Positions 1-10,397 of a DNA stretch of 64,000 bases are shown piece after piece (positions within the stretch are counted from its first letter, which is position 1; each line of letters begins with the position of its first letter). Source of the DNA: Thiorhodovibrio frisius (lineage in GTDB: Bacteria; Pseudomonadota; Gammaproteobacteria; Chromatiales; Chromatiaceae); NCBI RefSeq assembly GCF_033954835.1, contig NZ_CP121471.1, positions 3,962,501-4,026,500 on the forward strand. The letters run 5' to 3'. The position numbers and the translations under genes were made by a program. Under the pieces are notes generated by a model. The model saw nothing but the letters and a program-made list of their open reading frames with translations. It made no database searches and was not told the origin of the DNA.

Positions 1-781
1 GTTTGAAAAATCCTCCACCCGCACCCGGGTCTCTTTTGAGGCTGGCATGGCACAGCTCGGTGGCCACGCGCTTTTCTTGTCCCCGCGCGACACCCAGCTT
101 GGCCGCGGCGAGCCCATCCCCGACAGCGCCCGCGTGCTCTCGCGCATGGTCGATGCAGTCATGATACGCACCTATGCGCAGGACACTATTGAGACCTTCG
201 CGGCCTACTCCCAAGTGCCCGTCATCAATGGCCTGACAGACCGCTTCCATCCCTGCCAGTTGCTTGCCGACATGCTGACCTATCAGGAGCACCGGGGGCC
301 GATTTGCGGGCGGCGCGTCGCCTATATTGGCGATGGCAACAACATGTGTCACTCCTACATCAACGCCGCCCGACTGTTTGACTTTGAGCTGCGCATCGCC
401 TGCCCGCCAGGTTTCGAGCCGGATGACGAGCTGCTCGCCGCCAACGGCGACCGCTGCCATCTCTCGCACGACCCGGCGACAGCCATCACCAACGCCGACC
501 TGGTCGTCACTGACGTCTGGGCGAGCATGGGGCAAGAGGATGAGGAGCGCGAGCGCCGCCAGGCCTTCGCGGGTTTCTGCATCGACCGCGCGCTGCTCAC
601 CCAGGCCAATCCAGAGGCGCTGTTCATGCATTGCCTGCCTGCCCATCGCGGTGAAGAAGTCAGCGCAGATGTCATCGACGGGCCCCAATCGGTCGTCTGG
701 GACGAGGCCGAAAATCGCCTGCATGCCCAGAAGGCACTGCTGGAATTTCTTCTGGTCGGTCCGCCACCAGGCCAGGTTTGA
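1..781 (+). CDS. argF: Ornithine carbamoyltransferase, 3' part
   Basis: This gene enters the window from the left; the frame is open from base 2. The enzyme joins carbamoyl phosphate and ornithine to make citrulline in arginine synthesis, in the cytoplasm. The first visible residues hold the carbamoyl-phosphate loop STRTR (about bases 14-28), so only the first ~50 residues are missing. The C-terminal half has the ornithine-site motif HCLPAHRG near base 630. The methionine at base 47 is internal and is not the start. The stop (TGA, 779-781) lies 19 bases before the next gene. Family assignment is secure; aspartate carbamoyltransferase is excluded by the HCLP motif. Confidence 0.95.
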   Translation, partial: FEKSSTRTRVSFEAGMAQLGGHALFLSPRDTQLGRGEPIPDSARVLSRMVDAVMIRTYAQDTIETFAAYSQVPVINGLTDRFHPCQLLADMLTYQEHRGPICGRRVAYIGDGNNMCHSYINAARLFDFELRIACPPGFEPDDELLAANGDRCHLSHDPATAITNADLVVTDVWASMGQEDEERERRQAFAGFCIDRALLTQANPEALFMHCLPAHRGEEVSADVIDGPQSVVWDEAENRLHAQKALLEFLLVGPPPGQV

Positions 782-799
782 CTGGAGTCTTAATCAGCC

Positions 800-1531
800 A
801 TGTTCAAGCGAGTTGCAAGTTGTCATCCTGCCCCTCATCGCCGCCAATGGGCGCCCAAGCTGATCAGGGCTCTGATCGCCGTGGGGCTCTTGGGAGCAGC
901 CCTGGTCGCCACGGCCGACACTGCCTATGTCACTGATCAGGGCGAATTCAACCTACGCAGTGGCGAGAGTACCAGTCATAAAATCATTCGGGTTCTGCCA
1001 AGCGGCGCCTCGGTCCAGGTGTTAAGCAAAGACCGCGAAACAGGCTACTCGCGCGTGCGCACTGAGGATGGGACCACAGGTTTCTTACTCACACGCTATC
1101 TCCAGGATGACCCTGCCGCACGGGTTCAGCTCGCGGAAACGCGTGCACGGCTCGATGAGCTACAACAGGAACCCGATCAACTCGCGGCCAAGCTCAGCCG
1201 AATCGAAGAAGAGCATCAGGCGCTACAGCAGGAACACCAGACGGTTTCCGAGCGCAATATTGAACTCGAAGAAGCCTTGGCGGTATTTGAGCACACATCA
1301 GAGAATATCGTAAACATAAATGAGGAGCGCAACCAGCTACAGAAAGACGTCGCCAAACTCACCCGCACTGTGGGCGAACTTGAGCAGGAAAACCTCGACC
1401 TGCGCAGTGGCGACGACCGACGCTGGTTCCTGACCGGAGCCGGCGTCGCCGGCGGCGGTCTGATCATTGGGCTCTTCCTGGCCAGCGCCGGCATCGGACG
1501 CCGGCGCAGTGGATCGCGCGACCTGTTTTAG
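800..1531 (+). CDS. SH3-domain, coiled-coil, membrane-anchored protein (YgiM-like)
   Basis: The 243-residue protein has the order of the YgiM/TIGR04211 family. A hydrophobic signal segment is at about residues 22-40. A bacterial SH3 domain follows at about 42-102 (motif NLRSGES, then GFLLTRYL). A Glu/Gln-rich coiled coil covers about 105-200, and one transmembrane helix lies near the C-terminus ([12 protein letters not shown] onward) with a short basic tail. Such SH3 proteins probably bind the cell wall; the precise role is unknown. Its last four bases overlap the end of ilvD, which is transcribed toward it. Confidence 0.8.
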   Translation: MFKRVASCHPAPHRRQWAPKLIRALIAVGLLGAALVATADTAYVTDQGEFNLRSGESTSHKIIRVLPSGASVQVLSKDRETGYSRVRTEDGTTGFLLTRYLQDDPAARVQLAETRARLDELQQEPDQLAAKLSRIEEEHQALQQEHQTVSERNIELEEALAVFEHTSENIVNINEERNQLQKDVAKLTRTVGELEQENLDLRSGDDRRWFLTGAGVAGGGLIIGLFLASAGIGRRRSGSRDLF

Positions 1532-3378
1532 CCGCCAACCCGCGTCACATCTCTGACCGCGCCATGCGCGGCGCTGGTCGTCAATGCCGCATAGGCGCGC
1601 AATGCCGTGCTGATGGGGCGTTGGCGTTGCGCCGGCATCCAGGCTCGATCAGCACGTGCCTCCATTTGAGCGCGGCGTTCACCTAACTGCTGCTCCGAGA
1701 CATCGAGCTGAATGCGTCTGGCCGGGATGTCGATTTCGATCCGATCCCCCTCCTCCACTAGGCCGATGAGGCCTCCTTCGGCTGCTTCTGGTGAAACATG
1801 GCCAATCGACAATCCCGAGGTGCCGCCGGAAAAGCGCCCGTCGGTGATGAGCGCACAGAGTTTGCCGAGCCCTTTGGACTTGAGATAGCTGGTGGGATAG
1901 AGCATCTCCTGCATCCCCGGGCCGCCTTTCGGTCCTTCGTAACGGATCAGTACGATATCCCCTGCGGTGATGCGGTCGACCAAAATCGCCTGCACGGCAT
2001 CTTCCTGGCTCTCGAAAACGCGCGCCTGCCCGGTGAACTGCAGAATGGACTCATCGACACCGGCGGTTTTGACAATGCAACCGTCCTCGGCCAAATTGCC
2101 ATAGAGCACGGCCAGGCCGCCATCACGGCTGTAGGCGGACTCGAGCCGGCGAATGCAGCCCCGATCCCGATCCAAATCCAGCGCCGGCCAGCGTTCGTTC
2201 TGGCTAAACGCCTGCTGGGTGGGCACGCCGCCGGGCGCGGCGAGATAACGCTGCACCACGGCCTCGGCATCGGTGCGCATCGGGTCCCACTGATCAAGCG
2301 CCCGCGCAAAGGACTCGCTATGCACTGTAGGCACCTCGCGATGGACCAGGCCGGCACGGTCGAGTTCGCCCATGATCCCCATCACTCCGCCGGCACGGTG
2401 GACGTCCTCCATGTGATACTGCTGCGTCGCAGGCGCCACTTTGCACAGGTTTGGCACCTTGCGGCTGAGCCGATCGATATCGCTCATCGAAAAAGGCACT
2501 CCAGCTTCAAAGGCTGCCGCCAGCAGATGAAGCACGGTGTTGGTTGAACCGCCCATGGCGATATCCAACGACATGGCATTCTCGAACGCCTCGAAGCTCG
2601 CAATCGAGCGCGGCAACACGCTGGCATCGTCCTGCTCGTACCAGCGCCGCGCCAGGGACACCACCAGTCGAGCCGCCTCCAGAAACAGATCCCGCCGTGC
2701 CTGGTGTGTGGCCAGCAGCGAGCCATTGCCGGGCAGACTCAGACCCAAAGCCTCGGTTAGGCAGTTCATCGAGTTGGCCGTAAACATGCCCGAACAGGAC
2801 CCGCAGGTCGGGCAGGCGGAGCGCTCATACTCGGCCACCTCGGCATCGGATCTGTTGGAATCGGCTGCCGCGACCATGGCATCGACCAGATCAAGATGCT
2901 GCTCGTTCTCGCCACGAATCACCTTGCCCGCCTCCATCGGACCGCCAGAGACGAACACCGTCGGGATGTTCAACCGCAGGGCCGCCATCAGCATGCCAGG
3001 GGTGATTTTGTCGCAGTTTGAGATGCACACCAGCGCATCAGCACAATGCGCATTGACCATATATTCAACCGAGTCGGCAATCAGATCGCGCGACGGCAAC
3101 GAATAGAGCATGCCGCCATGCCCCATGGCGATGCCGTCATCAACGGCGATGGTATTGAACTCCTTGGCCACGCCTCCGGCCCGTTCAATCTCCGCAGCAA
3201 CCAATTGCCCCATGTCCTTTAGGTGCACATGACCTGGGACAAATTGGGTAAAAGAATTGGCCACTGCAATAATTGGTTTGTCGAAATCACCGTCTTTCAT
3301 GCCAGTGGCGCGCCAAAGCGCGCGGGCACCGGCCATGTTGCGACCATGAGTGGTTGTTCGAGAGCGATAGTCAGGCAT
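1528..3378 (-). CDS. ilvD: Dihydroxy-acid dehydratase
   Basis: IlvD dehydrates 2,3-dihydroxy-isovalerate and -methylvalerate in valine and isoleucine synthesis, using an iron-sulfur cluster. The 616-residue length is normal. Family motifs are clear: the N-terminal [20 protein letters not shown], the cluster-region [12 protein letters not shown], a further [18 protein letters not shown] stretch, and [19 protein letters not shown] toward the end. The start at 3378 precedes this conserved N-terminus directly. It converges with the SH3 gene (4-base overlap) and shares a strand with the aminotransferase gene upstream. Confidence 0.96.
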   Translation of the reverse strand: MPDYRSRTTTHGRNMAGARALWRATGMKDGDFDKPIIAVANSFTQFVPGHVHLKDMGQLVAAEIERAGGVAKEFNTIAVDDGIAMGHGGMLYSLPSRDLIADSVEYMVNAHCADALVCISNCDKITPGMLMAALRLNIPTVFVSGGPMEAGKVIRGENEQHLDLVDAMVAAADSNRSDAEVAEYERSACPTCGSCSGMFTANSMNCLTEALGLSLPGNGSLLATHQARRDLFLEAARLVVSLARRWYEQDDASVLPRSIASFEAFENAMSLDIAMGGSTNTVLHLLAAAFEAGVPFSMSDIDRLSRKVPNLCKVAPATQQYHMEDVHRAGGVMGIMGELDRAGLVHREVPTVHSESFARALDQWDPMRTDAEAVVQRYLAAPGGVPTQQAFSQNERWPALDLDRDRGCIRRLESAYSRDGGLAVLYGNLAEDGCIVKTAGVDESILQFTGQARVFESQEDAVQAILVDRITAGDIVLIRYEGPKGGPGMQEMLYPTSYLKSKGLGKLCALITDGRFSGGTSGLSIGHVSPEAAEGGLIGLVEEGDRIEIDIPARRIQLDVSEQQLGERRAQMEARADRAWMPAQRQRPISTALRAYAALTTSAAHGAVRDVTRVGG

Positions 3379-3420
3379 CAGTATGTCCAGAAGTAGAAAT
3401 AGCGAAAAAGGTCTGCCTGC

Positions 3421-4542
3421 TTAGCGACAGGCGGCAAGGACGCTCGCGATGATGCGGTCCTGATCCTGCTCCCCAAGGTAAGGGTGCATTGGCAGGCTCA
3501 AAACGCGGCGCGAGACTCTGCGCGATACCGAGAGATCCTGGGTCACCGGGTAACTCGCGAACGCCGGCTGCTCGTTGAGCGGAATCGGGTAATGCACGGC
3601 GGTTGGAATCCCTTGGGCGCTCAGCGTCTCAATCACCGCATCCCGGTCATCGACTTGCAGGGTATATTGCGCATACACCGACCGCTGATCCTCAGGAACA
3701 AAAGGAACCAGCAGCCCCTGTTCAGCATCACGGCTCGACGCAGCGCCTCCCGCGATCAGGCCCTGGGTATAGCGCTGTCCAATGGCTGTGCGACGTTCGA
3801 CCTCCTCGCCAAAGCCATCAAGCTTGGCCAGAAGAATCGCCGCCTGCATGGTATCGAGTCGGCCATTCAACCCCAGCCGTGCATGATGGTAGCGCCGATC
3901 TTGCCCGTGATTGCGTATCTCGCGCAAGACGCTGGCTAGCTCGGCGTCGTCGGTAAAACAAGCCCCGCCATCGCCATAACAACCCAAGGGCTTGGAGGGA
4001 AAGAAAGAGGTACAGCCAATCTCGCTCAAGCCGCAGGAAAGCCGTCCGCGACTGGCGGCACCAAAACTCTGGGCACCGTCCTCAATCACCGCTACTCCCG
4101 CATCGCGCGCAATGCCGCGCACCTCATCAACCGCAAAGCATTGGCCATAAAGCGACACCGGCATAATGGCGCGGGTGCGCTCGCTGATCGCCGCCGTGAT
4201 CGCCCCTGGGGCAATGTTATAGGACACCGGATCAATATCGACAAACACCGGAACCGCGCCAAGGAGCGCAATGGTCTCGGCCGTCGCCACGAAAGTAAAT
4301 GGCGTGGTGATGACCTCATCCCCAGGCCCAATGCCCAGCGCCATCATGGCCGCAAGCAATGCATCGGTTCCACTTGATACCGATACGCAATGCGCAACGC
4401 CAACAAAGTCCGCAAGCCGCTGTTCCAGCTCCAGCACTTCTGGCCCCATCACGAACTGACCATGCTCGAGCACTCGCTGAATTCCGCGATTGATCGGCTC
4501 ATGAAGGCGTTCGTACTGGGTTTTGAGGTCAACAAAATTCAT
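3421..4542 (-). CDS. DegT/DnrJ/EryC1/StrS-family aminotransferase
   Basis: This is a PLP-dependent sugar aminotransferase of 373 residues, the usual size. The family signature is complete: SSGTDAL near residue 57, TTPFTFVATAE near 80, EDGAQSFGA near 154 (Asp155 would contact the PLP ring nitrogen), and the internal aldimine lysine Lys184 in SFFPSKPLGCYGDGG. These enzymes convert keto-sugar nucleotides to amino sugars for surface polysaccharides. The N-terminus MNFVDLKTQY and the FVMGPEV segment resemble WbpE-type UDP-3-keto-glucuronate aminotransferases, but the substrate cannot be fixed from sequence alone. No other polysaccharide gene is adjacent. Confidence 0.88.
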   Translation of the reverse strand: MNFVDLKTQYERLHEPINRGIQRVLEHGQFVMGPEVLELEQRLADFVGVAHCVSVSSGTDALLAAMMALGIGPGDEVITTPFTFVATAETIALLGAVPVFVDIDPVSYNIAPGAITAAISERTRAIMPVSLYGQCFAVDEVRGIARDAGVAVIEDGAQSFGAASRGRLSCGLSEIGCTSFFPSKPLGCYGDGGACFTDDAELASVLREIRNHGQDRRYHHARLGLNGRLDTMQAAILLAKLDGFGEEVERRTAIGQRYTQGLIAGGAASSRDAEQGLLVPFVPEDQRSVYAQYTLQVDDRDAVIETLSAQGIPTAVHYPIPLNEQPAFASYPVTQDLSVSRRVSRRVLSLPMHPYLGEQDQDRIIASVLAACR

Positions 4543-4621
4543 CGTTTATACAGCCTCGGCAAACAGAAAAACTCGCATTGTTTTAGCAGATCAGTCACCT
4601 GTGGTGGCAGCTGGCAAAGGC

Positions 4622-5986
4622 TCACGCCAAGGTGCCCCTCTTGCTTCGCTCAAACACCGCCAAAGACTCAACATGGGCCGTGTGCGGAAACATATCCATC
4701 ACACCGGCAGCCTCAAGGCGAAAGCCATGATTGGCCACCAGATAACCAGCGTCGCGCGCGAGGGTTCCAGGATAGCAGGACACATAGACCAGGCGCCGGA
4801 TGCCGGTTGCTGCCAGCGCGTCGAGCACCTGCAAGGCGCCGCTGCGGGGCGGATCGATGAGTGCTAGGTCGAAGGATTGCCGCGACCAGTCCCAAGGCCC
4901 AGCCGCGTCCTGATCCGGCGTTTCGCTATAAAGATCAGCGCGCTCAAAGCGCACGCGGCTGTCATCGAGCCCATTGCGCCCGGCATTGGCGCGCGCGCGC
5001 TCGACCAAGCCGGCATCGCCCTCAACCCCGAGAACCAAGCCGGCACGGCGGGCGATGGGCAGGGTGAAATTGCCAAGGCCGCAGAACAGATCCAGTACCC
5101 GATCACCGGGGCCAGGGTCGAGTTGTTCGAGCGCGCGCGCAACCAACAGGCGGTTCAGTTCCAGATTGACCTGGGTGAAGTCGTTGGGCTCGAACGCCAG
5201 GGTGACATCCTGCGCCGGCAAGGCATAGCTCAACTCCGCCTGCTGCCCGGGCAGGGGCGCAACCGTCTCGATGCCGCCAGGCTGGAGATAGACATGCAAA
5301 CCAGTGCGGGCGGCGAAGGCTTGCAGCAGGTCGATATCGCCCGGCGTCGGTGGCTCGAGCACGCGAAAGATCAGCACCACCGGGCCGTCGCCCTGGGCCA
5401 TTTCGATCTGCGCGATCCGCTCGCGGATGCTTAAGCTCCCGATCAGCTCGGCGAGTTCGGTCAGGCGCTCGCCGACCGCCGGGTGCAACACCTCGCAGCG
5501 CGCGAGATCGGCGACGAAGGACGAGCGCCGTTCGCGAAAGCCGACCAGCACCCGGCCCTTTTTGGCGACATAGCGCACGCCAAGCCGCGCCTTGCGCCGG
5601 TAGCCCCAATGCTCGGCCACCAGCTGCGGCAGCCAAGTCTCGGGCCGCACCTTACCGATGCGCTCCAGGGCTGCGGCGAGAACCTCCTGCTTCATGCCGA
5701 TCTGCGCGGCCGGATCGAGATGCTGCAGGGCGCAGCCGCCGCAAAGCCCGAAGTGGGCGCAGCGCGGAGTGACGCGGTCTGGCGATGCGCTGAGCACCTC
5801 GACCACCTCGCCCTCGTCATGGCGCCGTTGCCGGCGCGTTAGCCGAAAGCGCACCCGCTCACCGGCCAGGGCGCCCTGCACAAACACGGCCTTGCCGTCG
5901 ACATGGGCGACACCGCGACCGTCGTGACTCAGGTCGCCAATCTCGGCCTCAATGGGCTCCTGGGGAAGCGGTTTTTTCTTGCTCAA
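4622..5986 (-). CDS. rlmD: 23S rRNA (uracil-1939 C5)-methyltransferase
   Basis: RlmD methylates U1939 of 23S rRNA using S-adenosylmethionine. The 454-residue protein starts with a TRAM domain (about residues 8-68). The iron-sulfur cysteines follow: Cys76, Cys82 and Cys85 in CAHFGLCGGCALQH, with a fourth in DLARCEVLHP. The SAM-binding motif VLDLFCGLGNFTLP and the catalytic-cysteine motif VSCYPGTLARD are in the C-terminal half. The paralogue TrmA lacks the TRAM and cluster region, and RlmC lacks TRAM, so RlmD fits best. It stands upstream of the aminotransferase with a short gap and may be independently transcribed. Confidence 0.93.
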   Translation of the reverse strand: MSKKKPLPQEPIEAEIGDLSHDGRGVAHVDGKAVFVQGALAGERVRFRLTRRQRRHDEGEVVEVLSASPDRVTPRCAHFGLCGGCALQHLDPAAQIGMKQEVLAAALERIGKVRPETWLPQLVAEHWGYRRKARLGVRYVAKKGRVLVGFRERRSSFVADLARCEVLHPAVGERLTELAELIGSLSIRERIAQIEMAQGDGPVVLIFRVLEPPTPGDIDLLQAFAARTGLHVYLQPGGIETVAPLPGQQAELSYALPAQDVTLAFEPNDFTQVNLELNRLLVARALEQLDPGPGDRVLDLFCGLGNFTLPIARRAGLVLGVEGDAGLVERARANAGRNGLDDSRVRFERADLYSETPDQDAAGPWDWSRQSFDLALIDPPRSGALQVLDALAATGIRRLVYVSCYPGTLARDAGYLVANHGFRLEAAGVMDMFPHTAHVESLAVFERSKRGTLA

Positions 5987-6030
5987 ATGTGGCTCTCTTT
6001 GATGGCCCGCGCGCTCAGAATCGGCGCGTC

Positions 6031-6921
6031 TCAGGCTGGAAACACGCCGGTGGAGAGGTAGCGATCGCCCCGGTCGCAGACAATCACAACAATCACGGCG
6101 CCTTCCTGCTCGCGCGATAGCCGCAGCGCCGCAGCAACGGCGCCGCCGGAGGAAATGCCGGCAAAGATGCCCTCCTCCGCCGCCAGTCGGCGGGTGGTTT
6201 CCTCGGCCTCAAGCTGGCTGATGTCGATGATGCGATCCACGCGCTTGGGGTCATAGATCTTGGGCAAGTATTCTGTCGGCCAGCGGCGGATGCCGGGGAT
6301 ACTGGAGCCCTCTTCCGGCTGCACCCCAACGATCTGCACACTTGCGCTGCACTGCTTGAGGTAGCGGCTCACCCCCATGATGGTGCCCGTGGTGCCCATG
6401 GCACTGACGAAGTGGGTCAGTTTCCCCTGGGTATCGCGCCAGATTTCTGGGCCTGTAGTCTCGAAGTGGGCTTCCGGATTGTCCGAATTGGAGAACTGAT
6501 CCAAACGCACGCCCTCCCCCTTGGCCTCCAGCTCGCGTGCCAGATCGATCGCCGCCTCCATGCTGCCATCCTTTGGCGTCAGGCGAATCTCGGCACCAAA
6601 GGCGGCCATAGACTGGCGCCGCTCGACGCTCATGTTTTCCGGCATAACCAACAGCATGCGATACCCCTTGATAGCCGCCGCCATGGCCAGCGCAATGCCA
6701 GTATTGCCACTAGTGGCTTCAATCAAGGTATCACCGGGCTTGATGGCACCGCGCTGCTCGGCACGCTGAATCATACTGAGCGCCGCGCGGTCCTTCACCG
6801 AGCCGGCCGGATTCTGGCCCTCAAGCTTGGCGAGAATGGTGTTGCTGGTCTCACCCGGCAGCCGTTGCAGCGCTACCTGCGGGGTGTTCCCGATGAGGGA
6901 TTCGATGGTTGAGTAGTTCAT
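6031..6921 (-). CDS. cysM: Cysteine synthase B
   Basis: CysM makes cysteine (or S-sulfocysteine) from O-acetylserine and sulfide (or thiosulfate), with PLP. At 296 residues it matches CysM rather than the longer CysK. PLP lysine Lys43 lies in NPAGSVKDRAALSM. The substrate loop EATSGNTGIALAMAA and the glycine-rich phosphate cup GTTGTIMGV are intact. The C-terminal YLSTGVF is typical of the family. Its start is 61 bases from the next gene upstream, a DUF4160 gene on the same strand. Confidence 0.93.
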   Translation of the reverse strand: MNYSTIESLIGNTPQVALQRLPGETSNTILAKLEGQNPAGSVKDRAALSMIQRAEQRGAIKPGDTLIEATSGNTGIALAMAAAIKGYRMLLVMPENMSVERRQSMAAFGAEIRLTPKDGSMEAAIDLARELEAKGEGVRLDQFSNSDNPEAHFETTGPEIWRDTQGKLTHFVSAMGTTGTIMGVSRYLKQCSASVQIVGVQPEEGSSIPGIRRWPTEYLPKIYDPKRVDRIIDISQLEAEETTRRLAAEEGIFAGISSGGAVAAALRLSREQEGAVIVVIVCDRGDRYLSTGVFPA

Positions 6922-6981
6922 AAAGTTTAAAAGACGCGCCAGGCGGAAAACAAATCGATCAAAAAAGCGCGGAAAACAACG

Positions 6982-7491
6982 TCAAGCCGCTTCCCGCGCC
7001 TCACACAACTCATAAAGCCGCATCGGCGAAAGCTCCAATCCATTCGGCCAACCCAGGGCTCCGGCGTCGATCAAAAATCGCTGAAGGTAAGACTCGGAGT
7101 GCAGTTCATCGAGCAAGGGGCCGCTGCGCGCAGCCAGATAAGCACCAACATCAAAGACGCCAAGATGCCCATCGGAAAACAGCAGCTCCAATCGACAATG
7201 GCCGAGATATCGCGCTTCAAGCAGTTTAATCACGATCTGCCCCTGAATAGGTTGAAGAGGCTCGAACCGCTGCGCGCGGTTCCAGTTATGCATCAATTCG
7301 TCCTGGTGCACCTGACACCATTCCGCCACAATCGCCGCGACTTTGCGCGGCAAACCCCCTTGACTGATGCGACCTGTGCGAATGTCGACCAATGCCTCGA
7401 ATCCCTGGTATTCAACATGGATATGAGGCGGCGGATGGTCGTCATGCCACATCCGGATCACAATACCGAAGAAAACTGAAATCAGTGGCAT
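6982..7491 (-). CDS. Fused DUF4160-DUF2442 protein
   Basis: I place the start at 7491, giving 169 residues beginning MPLISVFFGIVIRMW, because the DUF4160 fold begins there. An upstream in-frame ATG would extend the frame into the pat coding region. Residues 1-80 are DUF4160-like (FGIVIRMWHDDHPPPHIHVEY). Residues about 85-165 are DUF2442-like (LLFSDGHLGVFDVGAYL and the closing ELSPMRLYELC). In many bacteria these two domains are adjacent separate genes with a suspected toxin-antitoxin-like role, which is unproven. A split version of the same pair is at 23039-23712 in this window. The function is not known. Confidence 0.75.
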   Translation of the reverse strand: MPLISVFFGIVIRMWHDDHPPPHIHVEYQGFEALVDIRTGRISQGGLPRKVAAIVAEWCQVHQDELMHNWNRAQRFEPLQPIQGQIVIKLLEARYLGHCRLELLFSDGHLGVFDVGAYLAARSGPLLDELHSESYLQRFLIDAGALGWPNGLELSPMRLYELCEAREAA

Positions 7492-7573
7492 ACCAGGCTC
7501 TTCGGGTCGTGCACCACCAAAAAACTCAAGTGTCCTCCGACTGCGAAAACGCAGGCAATAAACCAATCGCCTG

Positions 7574-10252
7574 CTACAACACCTTCGACACCTGCTTGAC
7601 ACTGGGGTCAAGCCGGTCGCTTTCGATACCAAAACCGAGCGATTTGACCAGCGCCAGCATGCGGGTATTGGCCGAAAGCACCTCGCCGTCCATGATGCGC
7701 AGGCCTTTGGCACGGGCATTGGCCATCAGCGAGCGCATCAGGCGCGCGCCAATGCCGCGATTGCGCCAGGCGTCGGACACCACAATCGCGAACTCGCAGG
7801 TGTCGCCGCCGGGGCGCGACATGTAGCGGGCCACGCCAACCTCGACTTCCTGCCCCTGGTCCACCACCACGCCGATCAGCGCCATCTCGCGATCGTAGTC
7901 AATCTGGGTAAAGCGCACCAGCATCTCCGGCGTCAGCTCTTTGATCGCCTGCATAAAGCGGAAATACTTGGTCTGCTCCGACAGCCCGCGCACAAAATCC
8001 TGCTCCATCTGTGCGTCCTCGGGCCGGATCGGGCGGATGGTAAGATCCGCCCCGTCCGGCAAGGGCACCCGCTCGATCAAATGCTGCGGATAGGGGTGAA
8101 TCGCCATGTGACCATACACCGGCATCTGCGGCGGGCGATAGGCGACCTGAATGCGCGCGTCCACCGCGATCACGTCAAGATCATTGCCGATCAGCGGGTT
8201 AATCTCCAACTCGATCACCTCGGCCAGCTCGCACACCATCTCCGAGACGCGTTGCAGAATGCGCGCGAGTGCCTGGCGGTTCATCGGCGGCATGTTACCG
8301 AAAGCACCCATCAGCCGCGCGACCCGGGTGTGTTCGATCATAGTCTGGACAATAAAGGCATTGAGCGGCGGCAGGCCAAGCGCGCGGTCTGCAAGCACAT
8401 CCGTGTCGGTCCCGCCGGCGCCGAAGCTGATCACCGGGCCGAAAATGGGATCGCGCACTACCCGCACCATCAGCTCGCGCGCGGCGCGGCTCGGGACCAT
8501 GTGCTCCACCGTCACCCCTTCGATATGCGCTTCGGGACGCAGGCTGCGCGCCCGGTCCGTCAACTCGCCATAGGCGCGACGCACGCTCTGGGCATCGGTC
8601 AGATTCAGCCGCACCCCATCGACATCGGACTTGTAGCGGATGTCGGGCGAGTTAATTTTCATCACCACCGGAAAGGACAACGCCTCGGCGGCGATCAGCG
8701 CCTCGTTGGGCGAACGGGCAAGGACTGTCTGGGTCGTTGGAATGCGAAAGGCTGCCAGAATCGCCTTGGCCTCGATGGTGCCCAGCGTTTTGCGCCCCTC
8801 GGCCATGACGCCCTCAATGATCAGGCGCGCGCCCTCAACATCGGGGGTGAGCTGTTGCGACAGCGGTCCGGGTGACTGCATCAGCAGCTTCTGGTTACGC
8901 TGCTGGCGCCCGAGAAAGGACAGCGCCTCAGCGGCAACTTCCGGCAGGTCATAGTGCGGCACGCCATGCTCGGAGAAGAGCCCATGGGCCTCGGCCACCC
9001 GGGTCCCGCCCATCCAGCAGGCCAGCACCGGCTTGCGGGTCTTGGCAGCAGCCTCGATCACCTCGCGCGCCACGGCGGTCGGGTCAACGCTGGCCAGTGG
9101 CGCCAGAATCGCCAGCACGCCATCGACATTGGTATCGGCAAGACACAGACGCAACGCGGCGCCATAGCGCGCGGCCGGAGCATCGCCGATCACGTCGATC
9201 GGGTTGCCGTGCGACCAGTGCTCGGGCAAAAGTTTTTCCAGCTCGGCGCGGGTTTCATCGCTCAGGGTCGCCAGGCTCAGCCCCAGCTCGACTGCACGAT
9301 CTGCCGCCAGCACGCCCGGCCCGCCGCCATTGGTGACAATGGCCATGCGGTTGCCAGCGATGCGCCGCCCGGCACCAAACACCTGAGCGGCAGCAAAGAG
9401 TTGATCAAGCGAATCGACCTGCACCGCACCGCCGCGCTCCATCACCGCGCGAAACACTTCCGACGAACCCACCCAGGCGCCGGTATGTGACTTGACTGCA
9501 CGCGACCCGGCCGGATGGCGCCCGGTCTTGACCACCACTACCGGTTTGAGCCGCGCTGCCGCGCGCAGCCCGCTCATGAAACGTCGCGCATCGCGGATGC
9601 CCTCAACATAGAGCAGAATGCTATGGGTTTGGGAATCGAGTGCCAGATAATCGAGCACATCACCAAAGTCCACATCCGCCGCCGCGCCCAGAGACACCAC
9701 CGCCGAATAGCCAATGCGCCGGGGCCCTGCCCAATCGAGCATGGCAGTGCACACAGCCCCGGACTGCGACACCAGCGCAACATGCCCCGACAGTGCCTGC
9801 TCATGGCCAAAGGTGGCATTCAAGCCATGGGCAGGGCGCATGACGCCCAGGCAATTTGGCCCCAGCACCCGGATTCGATTGCGCCTTGCCGCCTCGACCA
9901 ATTTCTCCTGCAAGGCCACGCCGCGCTCACCGCGCTCGGCAAAGCCAGCCGAATGCACCACGGCCGCGCGCACCCCCGCCTCGCCGCACTGATCAAGAAT
10001 ACCGGCCACCTTATCGGCCGGCGTGGCAATCAACGCCAGCTCGACATGCTTATCGAGCGCAGCCAGGTCGGGATAGCACCGCTCGCCCGCCACCTTTTCA
10101 TATTTGGGATTGATCGGATAGCATCCCCCCTTGAAGCCGCCGGCAAGCAGGTTGCGAAACACCATGCCTGCGACCGAGCCCTCACGGTCGCTGGCGCCAA
10201 AGACCGCCACGGCACTAGGGACAAAGAGTTGATCGACATCCGATAAACGCAT
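7574..10252 (-). CDS. Acyl-CoA synthetase-like / GNAT protein acetyltransferase (Pat type)
   Basis: The 892-residue protein joins an ADP-forming acyl-CoA synthetase-like region to a C-terminal GNAT acetyltransferase, the layout of PatZ/YfiQ. These enzymes acetylate protein lysines, including that of acetyl-CoA synthetase. The N-terminal CoA-binding Rossmann region (VAVFGASDREGSVAGMVFRN) is followed by a succinyl-CoA ligase-like domain, an ATP-grasp region around residues 480-700 (FPVVMKINSPDI), and GNAT from about 735 (motif VSDAWRNRGIGARLMRSLM). The synthetase half is expected to be regulatory rather than catalytic in this family. It is followed on the same strand by the DUF4160-DUF2442 gene. 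Confidence 0.9.
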   Translation of the reverse strand: MRLSDVDQLFVPSAVAVFGASDREGSVAGMVFRNLLAGGFKGGCYPINPKYEKVAGERCYPDLAALDKHVELALIATPADKVAGILDQCGEAGVRAAVVHSAGFAERGERGVALQEKLVEAARRNRIRVLGPNCLGVMRPAHGLNATFGHEQALSGHVALVSQSGAVCTAMLDWAGPRRIGYSAVVSLGAAADVDFGDVLDYLALDSQTHSILLYVEGIRDARRFMSGLRAAARLKPVVVVKTGRHPAGSRAVKSHTGAWVGSSEVFRAVMERGGAVQVDSLDQLFAAAQVFGAGRRIAGNRMAIVTNGGGPGVLAADRAVELGLSLATLSDETRAELEKLLPEHWSHGNPIDVIGDAPAARYGAALRLCLADTNVDGVLAILAPLASVDPTAVAREVIEAAAKTRKPVLACWMGGTRVAEAHGLFSEHGVPHYDLPEVAAEALSFLGRQQRNQKLLMQSPGPLSQQLTPDVEGARLIIEGVMAEGRKTLGTIEAKAILAAFRIPTTQTVLARSPNEALIAAEALSFPVVMKINSPDIRYKSDVDGVRLNLTDAQSVRRAYGELTDRARSLRPEAHIEGVTVEHMVPSRAARELMVRVVRDPIFGPVISFGAGGTDTDVLADRALGLPPLNAFIVQTMIEHTRVARLMGAFGNMPPMNRQALARILQRVSEMVCELAEVIELEINPLIGNDLDVIAVDARIQVAYRPPQMPVYGHMAIHPYPQHLIERVPLPDGADLTIRPIRPEDAQMEQDFVRGLSEQTKYFRFMQAIKELTPEMLVRFTQIDYDREMALIGVVVDQGQEVEVGVARYMSRPGGDTCEFAIVVSDAWRNRGIGARLMRSLMANARAKGLRIMDGEVLSANTRMLALVKSLGFGIESDRLDPSVKQVSKVL

Positions 10253-10397
10253 CTTGGTGCCCTCCCGGGCGCAGGGGCCGATCTATTTGCCCCAATAGAC
10301 TAACCTGATGACATAAAGCTGCTTCAGGCGAAGGAATTTCCAAACCAATCATTTTCCAGGCGAATCAATTCGCCCGCACAGGCCGAGCACAAAAACC

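Noticed and set aside
7492-7719. N-terminal extension of the DUF4160-DUF2442 protein
   Set aside because: It overlaps the pat coding region and is Cys/Arg-rich shadow sequence; DUF4160 begins at 7491.
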